The notes beneath the pieces were generated by a model. That model did not search any database and was not told the origin of the DNA. It saw only the letters and a list, made by a program, of their open reading frames with translations. A program made the translations under genes and the position numbers. From Budorcas taxicolor (taxonomy: Eukaryota > Chordata > Mammalia > Artiodactyla > Bovidae): a stretch of DNA of 64,000 bases. Of this stretch, positions 46,691 through 59,177 are shown one piece after another. Numbering within the stretch: position 1 is the stretch's first letter; each line of letters begins with the position of its first letter. Where the stretch lies: NCBI RefSeq assembly GCF_023091745.1, contig NC_068913.1, forward strand, positions 37,826,501-37,890,500, in the 5' to 3' direction.

Positions 46691-49104
46691 AATTGTATGT
46701 AAGTCCCTAGATATTAATTTTCATTTCCTTGCTTTTGTGTATACTTTCCCCTTTATTTTTGCCTATATCTACTTTTTTCAAAAAATAAAGTTCATATGTG
46801 TAAGGAAGGGTGCAATATAGGTTTATTTTATCATAATAATGTTGAATAATTCTCAAGCAATCAAGTGCATTAAGATTTTGAAGCTCAACATAAACTTTAA
46901 TTTCCATGTTTTATGTTCTCTAATCTTATTATAGTGAACCATCAAGCTGTAGAACAAACCACCCATCATTTTATAAAAGACTTTTCTGTTTCAGTTTGGC
47001 CTTGGGCAAATTGTTGTGTCATCACTACACTAGAAATTTAGCTGTGTCTGTGATGACAATTACTTGTGCAATTTCCTGAAATCCCAGACTAGGGCTGAGA
47101 CCAGGCCCATGATTAAAGACAGCACAATGGAAACATATTCATGAAATATGGAATATATCTATTGCAAAAATGATAGGCCTTTTTCCTTAGAGCAACAGAA
47201 TAAAGAATTCTTAGAGAAGAACTATTAAATTTAAGAATGCCTGCCTATTGCCTAGAGATTAAATATCTTACTTTTCATAGTTTTTCATGTTCTTAGATTG
47301 TATGTAAGACTTTATTTTTAGTCCAAGACCTGCTCCAAATAAAATATTATACCTTTAACCGTTTTTCAGTTCTGTGTATCTTGATTAGATTTTCTTTTTG
47401 ATCAAAGTCCTGATTTTCACATGTAAAATATTAAAGCACTTTCACACTTGCTTCTCATTCTCAATTCAAAGAGGTGAAGAGAAAAAAAATTAAAAAAAAA
47501 AAGCAAAACTTTACAAGCTTTCCCAGACTCTGGAGGGGCTAATTTGCAAGATCTCGAATTTCTGGAATAACAGTTTAGTTTAACTATAAAAAGAAAATGA
47601 ATCTTAGATGTTTTCTGATAACCTGTAAATCATCACCCTGATAAGTACATCTTTTTCTTGTGGAAAGACCAAATGTTTCTGAACTACTTAGGCAGGGAGA
47701 TAATTAACCTGATTTTCAGTTTTTCAAGCAATAGGTATAGAATCTTAAGCATCAAAGCATTCAGATCTCTTGTGCAAATTACAGTGGCAGTAATGTAGTC
47801 ATTTCAATAAGCAATTTTTTTTTCTGTTTCAAATCCAAATGCTACCATCCAGGCTGTAAAATGATCCTAATCTATTTCATTTGAGTTATCTGTTTGAAGG
47901 CAGTCAGAATACGAAGTCCCATACGGAAACAATCTTTATTTTCCATTGGCTGCATATGTTGCATGTCTAATGAAATGCATTTCACATATTTATTTTAAGT
48001 ATGTGATAGAATTACAACACTGACAACTTTCATGATCTTCAAAAAATGGGATGCATTTTAAGCATATGGCAATGCCTCTCTTTGTGATAGAAATGCTTAA
48101 ATTTGATGTATTTAATTCTGTATATATGAACATGTAATGACATAGATTTTATTTGTATATCTATACATTTATATAAATATCAAATGTATTTTATATTTAA
48201 CAACAAGTACAGTTTTGAGATACCTGGGTTTTTCTTTCATCTTGTTCATAGCAATTTTGTGAATAGGACAGTGAAATGTCACTGAAATTCTGGAGGTGGG
48301 ATCACAATTGATTATCAATTTGGATTTGTCTATGACAGACAGATTGGTTGAAAAAGCTTTCTCTAAATTAAATCAGGAACACAATAATTTCCACCTGTAT
48401 TTTGCTACAAAGTTTTCTCCAGTTTTTCATAAAACTGAAAAGTCTCCAAATTAATGTCATTTATTGAATTCATAAATGCCCATCTTTTAAATACTTTAAT
48501 GCAGTATGTGAAGTCTCAAAGATTATAGCAATGATAATAGTGCTACCATACCATGATGTCAGAAATGTCTCTATTGATGACTAATAGATTTCTAAGTGCC
48601 AATTTTGAGATTAGCAAAACTCCTAAACTGAATAGGAAAATTAGAACTGAAATTTCTCTTGTTTGATGCTGAGGTGCTAAAAATACAGTTATACTTAAAA
48701 TTCTCAATTTGAAAGATAATGTTTGCAGAGATTTCTACACACACTCACTGTTTTTCTGTGGTTTCTAAGTGTATTCAACATTTTGCTGTTAAGAACTTGA
48801 TATAATACTAGGCAGTGTGAATAATTTCTCTTTCAGGTGAAGTTTATATGCATATCATGTAAAATAAATCCAAGTACTTCAAATATTTTTCAAGGAGAAG
48901 GAGAAAGATGTTACTAATAATTTTTTTAAATTCTCCTTTGAAATGAAAATTGCTCCAAAAACTATTGTGCTTTAGGTCAATTGCTGTTTTATGGTTTCAT
49001 TCACATTCTACATCACCTACTTTGTGAAAGCGGATTCAAAATTAAATAAATGTGAAACATATCTTAGTCTTTTACTACTTTGAGGAGAAAATTGTATATT
49101 TGGA
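46691..49104. other. Unassigned AT-rich sequence
   Basis: 2.4 kb with no gene and no repeat I can name; A-rich run near 47487-47503. Confidence 0.5.
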
Positions 49105-49278
49105 CAGGTGTTCTTAATTTGGGCTCCATTGACACCTAGGGTTTCCAGGGAAGGGATTCAGGAGGTTCATGAACTTCCTGAAATTTTATGCAAAGTATCA
49201 TGTGTTTGTGCATAAATGAATTTTTATAGGAAGAAGATCGTGGCCATTTACATCCGCAGAAAGTTAAGAGTCACTTTC
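49105..49278. mobile_element. hAT-type DNA transposon remnant
   Basis: Ends are inverted: 'gtgttcttaatttgggctcc' on the left and 'agaaagttaagagtcact' on the right. Interior 'ggattcaggaggttcatgaa' and 'ttttataggaagaagatcgt' fit a MER-type nonautonomous hAT family. Confidence 0.6.
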
Positions 49279-50035
49279 ACTATAACAAGATCTTCAACAT
49301 TTCTATCTGCAAGTCCTTGAGTTTAGTCTATAAGATATTCATCCATCAGTACATATCTGCTGAGTCACTTCGATTGCAGTCAACAGAGAGAATTTCAGGC
49401 TGGCTTTAGCAAAATGAGAACTTAATGTAAATGCACAAAATAGCTCTGAAAACTTAAAGTAATAATGAGGAATCAAATTTAGAAAGAGCTGGAACCAGGG
49501 CAATCTTAAGGCTACAAGTGGAGGCAGCTAACTTGTAGTTTTACAGGCAGTTACCGCTGAGAAAAATCAGTAGCCAAACTTTCTCTACTTTTGTTGAGTA
49601 TTCTAAAATGAGTCAGAATCCAAAGAAATAGTCCCGTTCTCCTAACCTTGGTCAGCAAAGGCACAGCATGTTGCCTGAAATCCAATGGTTTCACAAAATT
49701 AGAGTGAGACAATTTCCCCAAAAAATATTGAGGGGGTGGTCTTAAAAGGAAAAGGAGTATGACATCCAAACTAATCTGTACCACATGATATTAAGTAGAA
49801 CCTAGATAGAACCCACTGTTAGAAACAGTCCTTTCAAACCCAAATTTAGTCAGACGTCTTCATGGTTTTAAGTCACTGTAAAATAACTTTCCTTTGTGCC
49901 AACATACAGTTTGTTTTCAAACTCATAGAACTTATAAGTGCCATTACCCATCCAGGATACCTACTTTGCCTGATACATTGAAATGACCTCTCCACATGTC
50001 TCCCTGCATCTTTGTTTTGTTTCTTCTATTTTTTT
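49279..50035. other. Unassigned sequence
   Basis: No gene or nameable repeat; T run at 50030-50043 marks its end. Confidence 0.45.
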
Positions 50036-50722
50036 TTTTTTTTCCCATTCAGCAGACAGAATAATCTAAAGTGCAAATTAAATCATGTCAGTCCTCTTGG
50101 GACATCTTTAAAGGACTATGCATTATTTTTAGAACACGATCCAGAGTGCTTAACTTGGTGTATATTTTTCTTCCTGATCTGGCTCTTGTTGCATCTCTGT
50201 CTCAAGCCACACCCCCTCTATAATCCAGTGACTCCAGAAATGCCAGTGCTTTCTTTGAAGCACAGTGCATCTTCTCTCAGTACAACTTTTATTTGAGTTG
50301 TCTGTATTGTTCTAGAACTGTGTTGCCATTGCCTTCACTTACCTAAGGCCTATTTATCTTTTTCACATTACCCAATATAAATGTCATTTCCCAGTGAATT
50401 CTTTCCTAGATTCTAATACCAAATCCCCACTTTTAAACACTGGGCTTATATTTGAATTTCCTATCACAGTTCTATAATTTCATGTTTGATACATCTCCAG
50501 TGGGGTGGGGGGGGGGGGGAAGAGTTTCTCTTCTCCGGCACCATATTCCTAGCAAAGAGCACAAAATAAAATGATAAATTAATGATCAGTGATAGTCAAT
50601 CTTCTGCTAGAAATCCGATTAAATATAGATCTTAGCTGCTTTCCCCTAGCATATAAAATAGAGCCTGACAAATAATAGTTGCAGAAGGGCTATTTGTTGA
50701 ATGAATTAAATAATACCACCTT
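50036..50722 (+). mobile_element. L2-like LINE 3' region, near complete
   Basis: Ordered motifs from 'caaattaaatcatgtcagtc', 'cctgatctggctcttgttgc', 'caagccacaccccctctata' to the terminal 'atagagcctgacaaataata' and 'ggctatttgttgaatgaatt'. The same family occurs reversed at 29.6, 34.4 and 55.7 kb. A G run was gained inside. Confidence 0.6.
50502..50519 (+). repeat. Poly-G tract
   Basis: GGGG-T followed by 13 consecutive G. Possible G-quadruplex former and error-prone for sequencing. Confidence 0.95.
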
Positions 50723-50724
50723 GC

Positions 50725-50900
50725 ATTAACAAAACACCTGCTATATACCTGAAAACATTAGGCACAGCACATTTGTTTTCATAATTCACACTACTAGGGA
50801 TGTCTTTATCAACTTTATTTTACAGTTTCAAAAAATAGTGGCATAATTTCAATTTTGACTCTGATCTGTTAGATTCCAAAGCTGCCACATGTTATATGAT
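50725..50900 (-). mobile_element. MIR SINE, antisense
   Basis: 'aacacctgctatatacctga', 'ttaggcacagcacatttgtt', 'caactttattttacagtttc' and 'gattccaaagctgccacatg' follow the reverse MIR order with a gap. Confidence 0.6.
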
Positions 50901-50919
50901 GCTGACTCAAACAGTTTTT

Positions 50920-51124
50920 GAAAGTGTTAGTCACTCAGTCGTGTCCAACTCTTTGTGACACCATGGACTGTAGCCCACCATGCTCCTCTGTCCATGGGAT
51001 TCTACAGGCAATAATACTAGAGTGGGTTGCCATTTCCTTCTCCAGGGGATCTTCCTGACCCAGGGATCAAACTAGGTCTTCTGCACTGTAGACAGATGTT
51101 TTACCATCTGAGCCACTTGGGAAA
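50920..51124 (-). mobile_element. Bov-tA SINE
   Basis: Full antisense copy from 'gttagtcactcagtcgtgtc' to 'accatctgagccacttggga'. Confidence 0.93.
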
Positions 51125-51977
51125 CCAAGCAATTACTACTAGGATTTAAATGCTAACTTTCTTCCAACTACTCAGTACCCACTACAAAAATGTCTATAGT
51201 TTTTAAAACATAGATTCTTACTTTTCTGGGACTTTAGAAAGTATGTATATGATAGGGTTCGGTATATTTTATGTTTAATTTCTGCAAGGCAGAAACCAAA
51301 TTAAGGCAGATACTTAAGTTGCTTTGTATCTGTATGTTTCACATGCTTTCCACTTTTCATAGTCAGTAACTGAATGTTTAGCAAGTAATATTGATAATGA
51401 TTCAGGTTTTACATTTTTCTGAAAGGTGGCGCTCCAGAGAAAAAGCACTTCGTTGACAGAGAATAACTCATGATAACCCGAATCTAGTGCTGTGTGGTTT
51501 AGAATTGATCTGTTAGGTAAATCCTACTGAAGAAGCTGGCTGTCTTGAAATAGGGGTGGGTAAAGTACCTGGCTAGGTTTTAGAAGCCTTGCTTTCAGGC
51601 TTATTTCTCTTACTGATTAATCATAATGTTTTGGTGAAACTATCAAATCCTCCTTCAGTTAACAGAGGGCAAAATTAGTAATCAAAAGCTCTATGATTTT
51701 GCTTCAAAACTCTACATGGCTTAGGAATTGAAAAAAGAGGTCTTTTGAAGATGGATTGCCATAAATCTAAGAAGGCAGCTTGGTTGAAAATTTATATAAT
51801 GAGGATTTAGGTGGATACTCAAATCTCATCTGCTACCTTGGTCAGCTTAACAACTGTCTGGTCAACAAGCCCTATTAGGCAAATAAAATTTGGTCAACTC
51901 GATTTGTGCTGCCTCACTAGAAACAATGATGGGTCACAGGAAATTTTATAGCTGCAGCTAAGGTGAATATCTAAGGT
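51125..51977. other. Unassigned sequence
   Basis: No gene. 51240-51420 has a faint L2-like 3' end character, not callable. Confidence 0.4.
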
Positions 51978-53188
51978 CAACCGAGAACTTACAGATGCTC
52001 AAGCTGGATTGAGAAAAGGCAGAGGAACCAGAAATCAAATTGCCAACATTCACTGGATCATTGAAAAAGCAAGAGAATTTCAGAAAACCCCTACTTTTGC
52101 TTCATTAACTGTGCTAAAGCCATTGACTGTGTAGATCACAACAAAATGTGGAAAATTCTTAAAGAAATGGGAATACCATGCCACCTTACCTGTCTCCTGA
52201 GAAATCTGTGTGGAAGTCAAGAAGCAACAGTTAGAACCAGACATGGAACAATGGATTGGTTCCAAATTAGAAAAGGAGTACGTCAAGGCGATATGTATAT
52301 TGTCATCCTGTTTATTTAACTTATATGCAGAGTACATCATGCAAAATGCCAGACTGGATGAAGCAAAAGCTGGAATCAAGACTTCTGGGAGTAATATCAA
52401 TAACTTCAGATATGCAAATGACACCATCCTAATGGCAGAAATCGAAGAGGAACTAAAGAGGCTCTTGATGAAAGTGAAAGAGGAGAGTGAAAAAGCTGGC
52501 TTAAAACTCAACATTCAGAAAGCTAAGATCATGGCCATCTGGTCCCATCACTTCATGGGAACTAGATGGGGAAACAATGGAAACAGTAACAGACTTTATA
52601 TTTTTGGGCTGCAACATCACTGCAGATGGTGACTGCAGCTATGAAATTAAAAGATGCTTACTCCTTGGAAGAAAAGCTATGACCAATCTAGACCGCATAT
52701 TAAAAAGCACAGACATTACTTTATTGACAAAGGTCTATCTAGTCAAAGCTATGGTTTTTCCAGTAGTCATATATGGATGTGAGAGTTGGACCACAAAGAA
52801 GTCTGAGAGCGAAAGAATTGATGCTTTTGAACTGTGGTGTTAGAAAAGACTCTTGAGAGTCCCTTGGACTGCAAGAAGATCAAACCAGTCAATCCCGAAG
52901 GAAATCAGTCTCAAATATTCATTGGGATAACTGATGATGAAGTTGAAGCTCCAATACTTTGGCCACCTGATGCAAAGAATTGACTCATTGGAAAAGACCC
53001 TGATGCTGGGAAAGATTGAAGGCAGGAAGAGAAGGATGGCAGAGGATGAGATGGTTGGATGGCATCACTGACTTGATGGACATGAGTTTGAGCAAGCTCT
53101 GGGTGTTTGTGATGGACAGGGAAGCCTGGCTTGCTGCAGTCCATGGGGCCAAACAGTCAACACAACTGAGAGACTGAACTGAACTGAA
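51978..53188 (+). mobile_element. BovB LINE, 1.2-kb 3' fragment with dead RT
   Basis: Begins within the RT ('gagaacttacagatgctcaa') and reaches the BovB 3' tail. In-frame pieces cover RT motifs B and C (52210-52632) and the following domain (52577-52843). Motif A reads FCFINCAKAID and motif C reads YANDT (codons near 52411-52422), so both catalytic aspartate positions are asparagine, each by G-to-A. Further frameshifts follow. Confidence 0.93.
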
Positions 53189-53694
53189 GGTGAAAATAAG
53201 AGATAAAGTATAATAAACTAAAAGGGAAATAAAGAAATTGTAGAAAACAAAAAAAGTTGCAGAGAAGGAATACCCTCAGAAAAACATGAAGCAAGAACAG
53301 AATAGTATGGTAGTGGATTATCCAGAGAACAAAATTGAGTCTTTGGAAATTTAAAAATTGCAATGAAGAAAGAGAGAAAAAGTGGAAAAATCAGTAAGAA
53401 AATTTAACAGATATCATTTAAAAATGATAAAGAGAAGTGTCTGGTTATTCTAGTAACGTGACATTATAAAGAGAAGAGAAAGGCTGGAGAGAAAGTTAAG
53501 GGAAATTTTCCTACTGCTGAATGCCATGAGTTAAATTGAAGAGTCTCACTGAATATTTAACACAATTAAGGAAAAGAAGGGGTAATTTCAATCTATAAGG
53601 TCATTCATTAATTGAATGTGAAGGTTGAATTGAGACATGCAAATTTTCTAAGAAAAACTCTGCCCCTGAATTAATAAGTTTAATACAAATATTC
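53189..53694. other. Unassigned purine-rich sequence
   Basis: A/G-rich on the plus strand (for example 'aaagagagaaaaagtggaaa'). May be a decayed LINE ORF1-like region, but I cannot align it. Confidence 0.4.
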
Positions 53695-53870
53695 ATTATG
53701 ACCTTGATCAAATTACTTAAACTCTGGGTCTGTTCCTCCACCTGTAAAATAAAGGAAACAAAATTGTGGATCTCTACCTTAGGGAAATAATTAAAGGTAT
53801 CACAGAATAATTAAGTAACACTTATATAAGTTCAAGTGTTACAGACACAGGCTTTTATAATTTTTACTTC
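53695..53870 (+). mobile_element. MIR SINE
   Basis: 'tgaccttgatcaaattactt', 'aaactctgggtctgttcctc', 'cacctgtaaaataaaggaaa' and 'ggaaataattaaaggtatca' follow the MIR core. Confidence 0.75.
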
Positions 53871-54484
53871 ATTCAGATTGAAACTTTTCATACAGTAACA
53901 ACTATCTGTCACTCTCTCAAATTAATAATCCATATTTCTGAGTTTGGATAAATAGTTCTCCCTATTCTATCACCATTTCCACTTATACTGAGAGTCTGAC
54001 ATGAAGACAGTTAAGAATAATGATTCTCTCCCAATCCACATGAAGGGAAAGCTTTCTTAGCTAGACCAAATGAATCCCCTAAAAGTTTTCCAACCTCAAA
54101 CACCAGATCAAATTAATTTTAAGCCTATAAAACAGTTTGAACAGGTTTATTTCCTAAACTGTTTTTCATCTAGCTTTAATGATGACAAAATATTATAGGA
54201 GGAAATTTGACAGGAGCTATCATAGAATTAATAACCTGCTCTGGCTTTCTAATTGCACCACATTTAAAATTGAAGTGACTGAATTAAAAAAATATTTTAA
54301 TAGCTTTTATTGAACTAAATCATATAGGATCATGTGAAGTTATTTCCCTTTGAAGAAAAATGAGTTAAAACTGTCAACTTTTGAGGAATTTTGCACAAAC
54401 CTGTTCACATTTTAGATATATCAGTTATACAAACAAAAAATGAAGGCATATATACATCAATTTGTCTTCTTACCTACCTGATGT
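53871..54484. other. Unassigned AT-rich sequence
   Basis: No nameable feature. Confidence 0.45.
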
Positions 54485-54620
54485 CTTCCTGCTCTAAATA
54501 GGCTTAGAGTTTCTTAAAGTCAAGTGCTCTTTCTTATTTGTCTTAGTCTTTTCTACTCTGAGAAATATACTTTGATTTGTGGGTGCTAAATGAACACCTG
54601 TGGAATGAGTGAATAAAATG
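54485..54620 (+). mobile_element. L2-like LINE 3' end
   Basis: Ends 'gtgctaaatgaacacctgtg' and 'gaatgagtgaataaaatg', after 'taggcttagagtttcttaaa', in the order of the L2-like terminal segment (taagctccttgagg, aggtgctcaataaat, ttgaatgaatga). Confidence 0.55.
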
Positions 54621-55739
54621 TAAGAATATACTGTTATCTTTACTCCTCAGCTAATACTTCATTTCTTTCTTATAATTTTAAACACATTTTTAATTTTTGT
54701 AGCACAATTGACCATAAGAATCTAAATTGATTTAAATTACAGAGAAAGCACTTGGACTGACCTTGCCACAGATTCTATTAGAATGTAATTCTAATCATTT
54801 TAGGTCTTACAAAAGATGTAATTGACATTCTAAAGATTAATATTTCAGATTATGATGATAGTATAATTCTCTGGATGAAAATTTCAATAATCACTGCCAA
54901 TAACTAAGAACATGTTAAGGTATGAATTCTGATGATCTATTTTGGTAAAATATTATCATCACATTATTTGTTCCTCCTTTGAATCTTAAGTATTTCATTC
55001 TTTGTAAGCTCATCTTCATTGACAATCTCTTTGATTCTACTGGTAGCTGTGGAATGAAGTTCATTTTCTTTTATACTACTCAATACAATATAAATAACAT
55101 ATAATAAATGATGTAATGCCTCATGACAAAATCTCTTCCTGACATTGGGTCTTATTTTTAGTAACAAAAATCTTACATCTTTAACATTTGCATGCTTACT
55201 ATTTATTTTGGATTGAGTTACTTGAGAAGATATTAAATGATATGCAACACAAATTGTAAATTCAATATTTGATAATATATCAACTGTTGCAGTAGCCCCA
55301 AATCCTTCTTTTCAGAATTAAGCTGATGAAGTTATTAAGTACAGATGCCTGGTCTAATAAGTTAGAGCAGAGAATCCAAATATTTTCCAAAAACTTGCCA
55401 TATTTAAACTACAAAATTACTTAAAGAATCAGCAATGAAAGATGTTTACAAGCACTGCAGAATTATTTACAAATTGTGCTTTAACTTCCTGATTGGTAAC
55501 TGAATTTATGCTTAGATTCTCAAGTGACTTCACTTTTTAGATCATATTTTTGCTAAATGAAGGGATGTCACCATGCTTTTCTTTTTTTTATTGTAATCCA
55601 TTTCTTCTTCCACAATGATGCATTTTTAATTTACAGATATAAAATAATGCTTAAATAGAATAAATTATTCATTCTTTTATCTACCAAGACCATAGTAGAT
55701 AGGAACTGATTTTACAGTTAGTGAAGCATGGTTATATGC
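54621..55739. other. Unassigned AT-rich sequence
   Basis: No gene or nameable repeat. Confidence 0.5.
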
Positions 55740-56266
55740 TTTGTCAGTTTCATGTATTCATAAAATGAGCATTTATTGATGGCTTCTTTGCCCTTGGCTC
55801 TTTGCAGCACACTGGAAATACAACAGTGAAAGGAACAGAAAATGTCTCCTTTCTTGGAGTTTATGCTCTAGTGAGGAATAAAGACAAGTAATTAAGACAT
55901 TATTATATAGTCTATGTTGAGGTACAGTTTTGGGAAGCTGAGTTAGAGGGTGCTATGGGGACACATGAGAGGACTTTTAAATGTAGACTTGTAGATTTGG
56001 GGATTGATTAGAGAAGGTTTCCAAAAGGAATATGTAAGCTGAAACCAGAAAGAGAATGGTTAAGACGAGTAGGAGTTAGTCATATGAGGAATGACTGGGA
56101 GAGGAGGGCAGTGAGAATGGAAAAAAACATTCTAGGATAAGAAACAATGTGCAAAGGCAAACAAAAACCTAGTTTCTGGATTAAGGATAGTTATGTAGTA
56201 TGTATAAAACTTAAAGTAGGAGGTCGGTTTGCAGGATAGTGAAGAAGATGGAGCTGGAGAGATCAT
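55740..56266 (-). mobile_element. L2-like LINE 3' region, antisense, cut by BovB
   Basis: 'gagcatttattgatggcttc', 'aaatacaacagtgaaaggaa', 'ttggagtttatgctctagtg', 'caatgtgcaaaggcaaac' and 'gatggagctggagagatcat' follow the reverse L2-like order. The match stops where the BovB begins at 56267. Confidence 0.6.
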
Positions 56267-56601
56267 GGGAGTCCCTTGGACTGCAAGGAGGTCCAACCAG
56301 TCCATCCTAAAGGAGATCAGTCCTGGGTGTACATTGGAAGGACTGATGCCTAAGCTGAAACTCCAATACTTTGGCCACCTCATGCAAAGAGTTCACTCAA
56401 TGGAAAAGACTCTGATGCTGGGAGGGATTTGGGGCAGGAGGAGAAGGAGATGACAGAGGATGAGATGGCTGGATGGCATCACCGACTCGATGGACATGAG
56501 TTTGAGTTAACTCCGGGAGTTGGTGATGGACACGGAGGCCTGGCGTGCTGCAATTCATGGGGTCACAAAGAATCAGATGTGACTGAGCGACTGAACTGAA
56601 C
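56267..56601 (+). mobile_element. BovB LINE 3' fragment
   Basis: 335 bp from 'gagtcccttggactgcaagg' to 'gactgaactgaac'. One continuous frame covers part of the C-terminal region on the plus strand (56229-56453). Few differences from the young copies. Confidence 0.94.
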
Positions 56602-56727
56602 AAACTTCATTGCCACTTCTGGAGCTTGCTATAGGAAATATTAACTTATTTCACTGCATATTAAAACATAAGAAGGTGCTCTACTGTTCAGTTGTTTTTT
56701 AATAGTTTTTTTATATTTACAAATAAG

Positions 56728-57518
56728 GAGAGGGTTCGGAGAAAATGGTACCGTCTTACACTGTTGGTGGGAATGAAAACTAGTACAGCCACTATGGAGA
56801 ACAGTGTGGAGATTCCGTAAAAAACTGGAAATAGAACTGCCTTATGACCGAGCAATCCCACTGCTGGGCATGCACACCGAGGAAACCAGAATTGAAAGAG
56901 ATACGTGTACACCAATGTTCATCGCAGCACTGTTTATAATAGCCAGGACATGGAAGCAACCTAGATGTCCATCAGCAGATGAATGGATAAGAAAGCTGTG
57001 GTACATATACACAATGGAGTTTACTCAGCCATTAAAAAGAATGCATTTGAATCAGTTCTAGTGAGGTGGATGAAACTGGAGCCGATTATACAGAGTGAAG
57101 TAAGCCGGAAAGAAAAACACCAATACAGTATACTAAAACATAATATATGGAATTTAGAAAGATGGTGATGATAACCCTGTATGCGAGACAGCAGAAGAAA
57201 CACAGATGTATAGAACAGTCTTTTGGACTCTGTGGGAGAGGGAGAGGGTGGGATTGTTTGGGAGAATGGCATTGAAACATGTATGATATCATATATGAAA
57301 CAAATTGCCAGTCCAGGTTTGATGCATGATACTAGATGCTTGGGGCTGGTGCACTGGGATGACCGAGAGGGATGGTATGGAGAGGGAGGAGGGAGGGGGA
57401 TTCAGGATGGGGAGCACGTGTATACCTTTGGCAGATTCATGTTGATGTATGGCAAAACCAATACAATATTGTAAAGTAATTAACTTCCAATTAAAATAAA
57501 TAAATTTATATTTTAAAA
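56728..57518 (+). mobile_element. Bovine-type L1, 3' 790 bp
   Basis: ORF2 C-terminus in two frames after one shift: 56804-57061 (pattern ELPYDRAIPLLG and DEWIRKLWYIYTMEF) and 56983-57168 (SVLVRWMKLEPIIQSE, EKHQYSILKHN). Then comes the ruminant L1 3' UTR ('gatgcttggggctggtgcac', 'ccaatacaatattgtaaagt') and an A/T-rich end. 5'-truncated and well preserved. Confidence 0.93.
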
Positions 57519-57532
57519 AATAGAATCACCTA

Positions 57533-57553
57533 AAACACACACACACACACACA
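57533..57553. repeat. (AC)n microsatellite
   Basis: About ten AC units, just after the L1 A-rich end. Confidence 0.9.
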
Positions 57554-57559
57554 AATTTG

Positions 57560-57680
57560 GATCCTTTCTTGATTCTGTCACTTTGGCCAGATAAACTTTC
57601 TGTCACTTAAAGTTTCTGAATCACAGCTGCTTCATATGTATAAAGTCCCTTCTGCATAAGTTAATATGTGGTATTTATAT
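57560..57680 (+). mobile_element. Possible MIR SINE
   Basis: 'gattctgtcactttggccag' and 'gtcacttaaagtttctgaat' loosely follow the MIR core. Weak. Confidence 0.4.
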
Positions 57681-57990
57681 ATATAATAAGTAATTATATA
57701 TACATTTAAGACCAATATAATCCTCTACACTCAGATGAAAAATATAATAAGTAATACAACCACTTAATGATACATATAATATTCGTAGAGGAAATTTTTA
57801 TTATAGACGAGACCTAAGATTAGCATTTCACCACTTCACTTTCTTGAGGAAGCCTGCTTCTTCTGAAACTAATTATGATTTTATTTAGAATTATTAGGGA
57901 AAAATAGCTACAGGAAACCCCCTGTTTCATAGGAACATATACCTCACAGTACTTAGAAAGATTTTTTTAGTGTAGTCTCAACATTTGTAT
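57681..57990. other. Unassigned AT-rich spacer
   Basis: No nameable feature. Confidence 0.45.
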
Positions 57991-59169
57991 CAAAAAGGCA
58001 GAGTAACCAGAGATTAAATTGCCAACATCTGCTGGATCATGGAAAAAGGAAGTCAGTTCCAGAAAAACATCTATTTCTGCTTTATTAACTATGCCAAAGC
58101 CTTTGACTGTGTGTATCACAAGAAACTGTGGACAATTCTGAGAGAGATGGGAATACCAGCCCACCTGACCTGCCTCTTGAGAAATCTGTATGCAGGTCAG
58201 GGAACAACAGTTAGAACTGGACATGGAACAACAGATTGGTTCCAAACAGGAAAAGGAGTACACCAAGGCTGGATATTGTCACCCTGCTTATTTAACTTCT
58301 ATGCAGAGTACATCATGAGAAACACTGGACTGGAAGAAACACAAGCTGGAATCAAGATTGCCAGGAGAAATGTCAATAACCTCATATATGCAGATGACAC
58401 CACCCTTATGGCAGAAAGTGAAGAGGAGCTAAAAAGCCTCTTGATGACAGTGAAACAGGAGAGTGAAAAAGTTGGCTTAAAGCTCAACATTCAGAAAACG
58501 AAGATCATGGCATCCGGTCCCACCACTTCATGGGAAATAGATGGGGAAACAGTGGAAACAGTGTCAGATTTTATTTTCGGGGGCTCCAAAATCACCACAG
58601 ATGGTGATTGCAGCCATGAAATTCAAAGACGCTTACTCCTTGGAAGGAAACTTATGACCAACCTAGATAGCATATTCAAAAGCAGAGACATTACTTTGCA
58701 GACTAAGGTCCATCTAGTCAAGGCTATGGTTTTTCCTGTGGTCATGTATGGATGTGAGAGTTGGACTGTGAAGAAGGTTGAGTGCCGAAGAATTGATGCT
58801 TTTGAGCTGTAGTGTTGGAGAAGACTCTTGAGAGTCCCTTGGACTGCAAGGAGATCCAACCAGTCCATTCTGAAGGAGATCAACCCTGGGATTTCTTTGG
58901 AAGGAATGATGCTAAAGCTGAAACTCCAGTACTTTGGCCACCTCATGCGAAGAGTTGACTCATTGGAAAAGACTCTGATGCTGGGAGGGATTGGGGGCAG
59001 GAGGAGAAGGGGATGACAGAGGATGAGATGGCTGGATGGCATCACGGACTCGATGGACGTGAGTCTGAGTGAACTCTGGGAGTTGGTGATGGACAGGGAG
59101 GCCTGGCGTGCTGCGATTCACGGGGTCGCCAAGAGTCGGACACGACTGAGCGACTGAACTGAACTGAAC
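57991..59169 (+). mobile_element. BovB LINE, 1.18-kb 3' fragment with long open RT frame
   Basis: Starts within the RT and ends with gaactgaactgaac. Best-preserved long BovB in the window. Flanks acatttgtat (57981-57990) and acgtttgtat (59168-59177) match at 9 of 10, a probable target-site duplication, although the first two bases of the right copy may belong to the tail. Confidence 0.95.
58039..58812 (+). pseudogene. BovB reverse transcriptase fragment, 257 codons
   Basis: An open frame for the core RT of BovB, the enzyme that copies BovB RNA into a nicked chromosomal site. Visible motifs: A at residues 15-25 (FINYAKAFDCV), B-region around residues 74-92 (ending ILSPCLFNFYAEY) and C at 117-120 (YADD). 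Motif C is intact, but the motif A catalytic aspartate is asparagine at residue 17, so the enzyme should be inactive. The frame starts inside the RT, lacks the endonuclease domain and ends at a TAG at 58810 where the family continues. It is not a host gene and has no promoter of its own in view. Confidence 0.88.
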
Positions 59170-59177
59170 GTTTGTAT

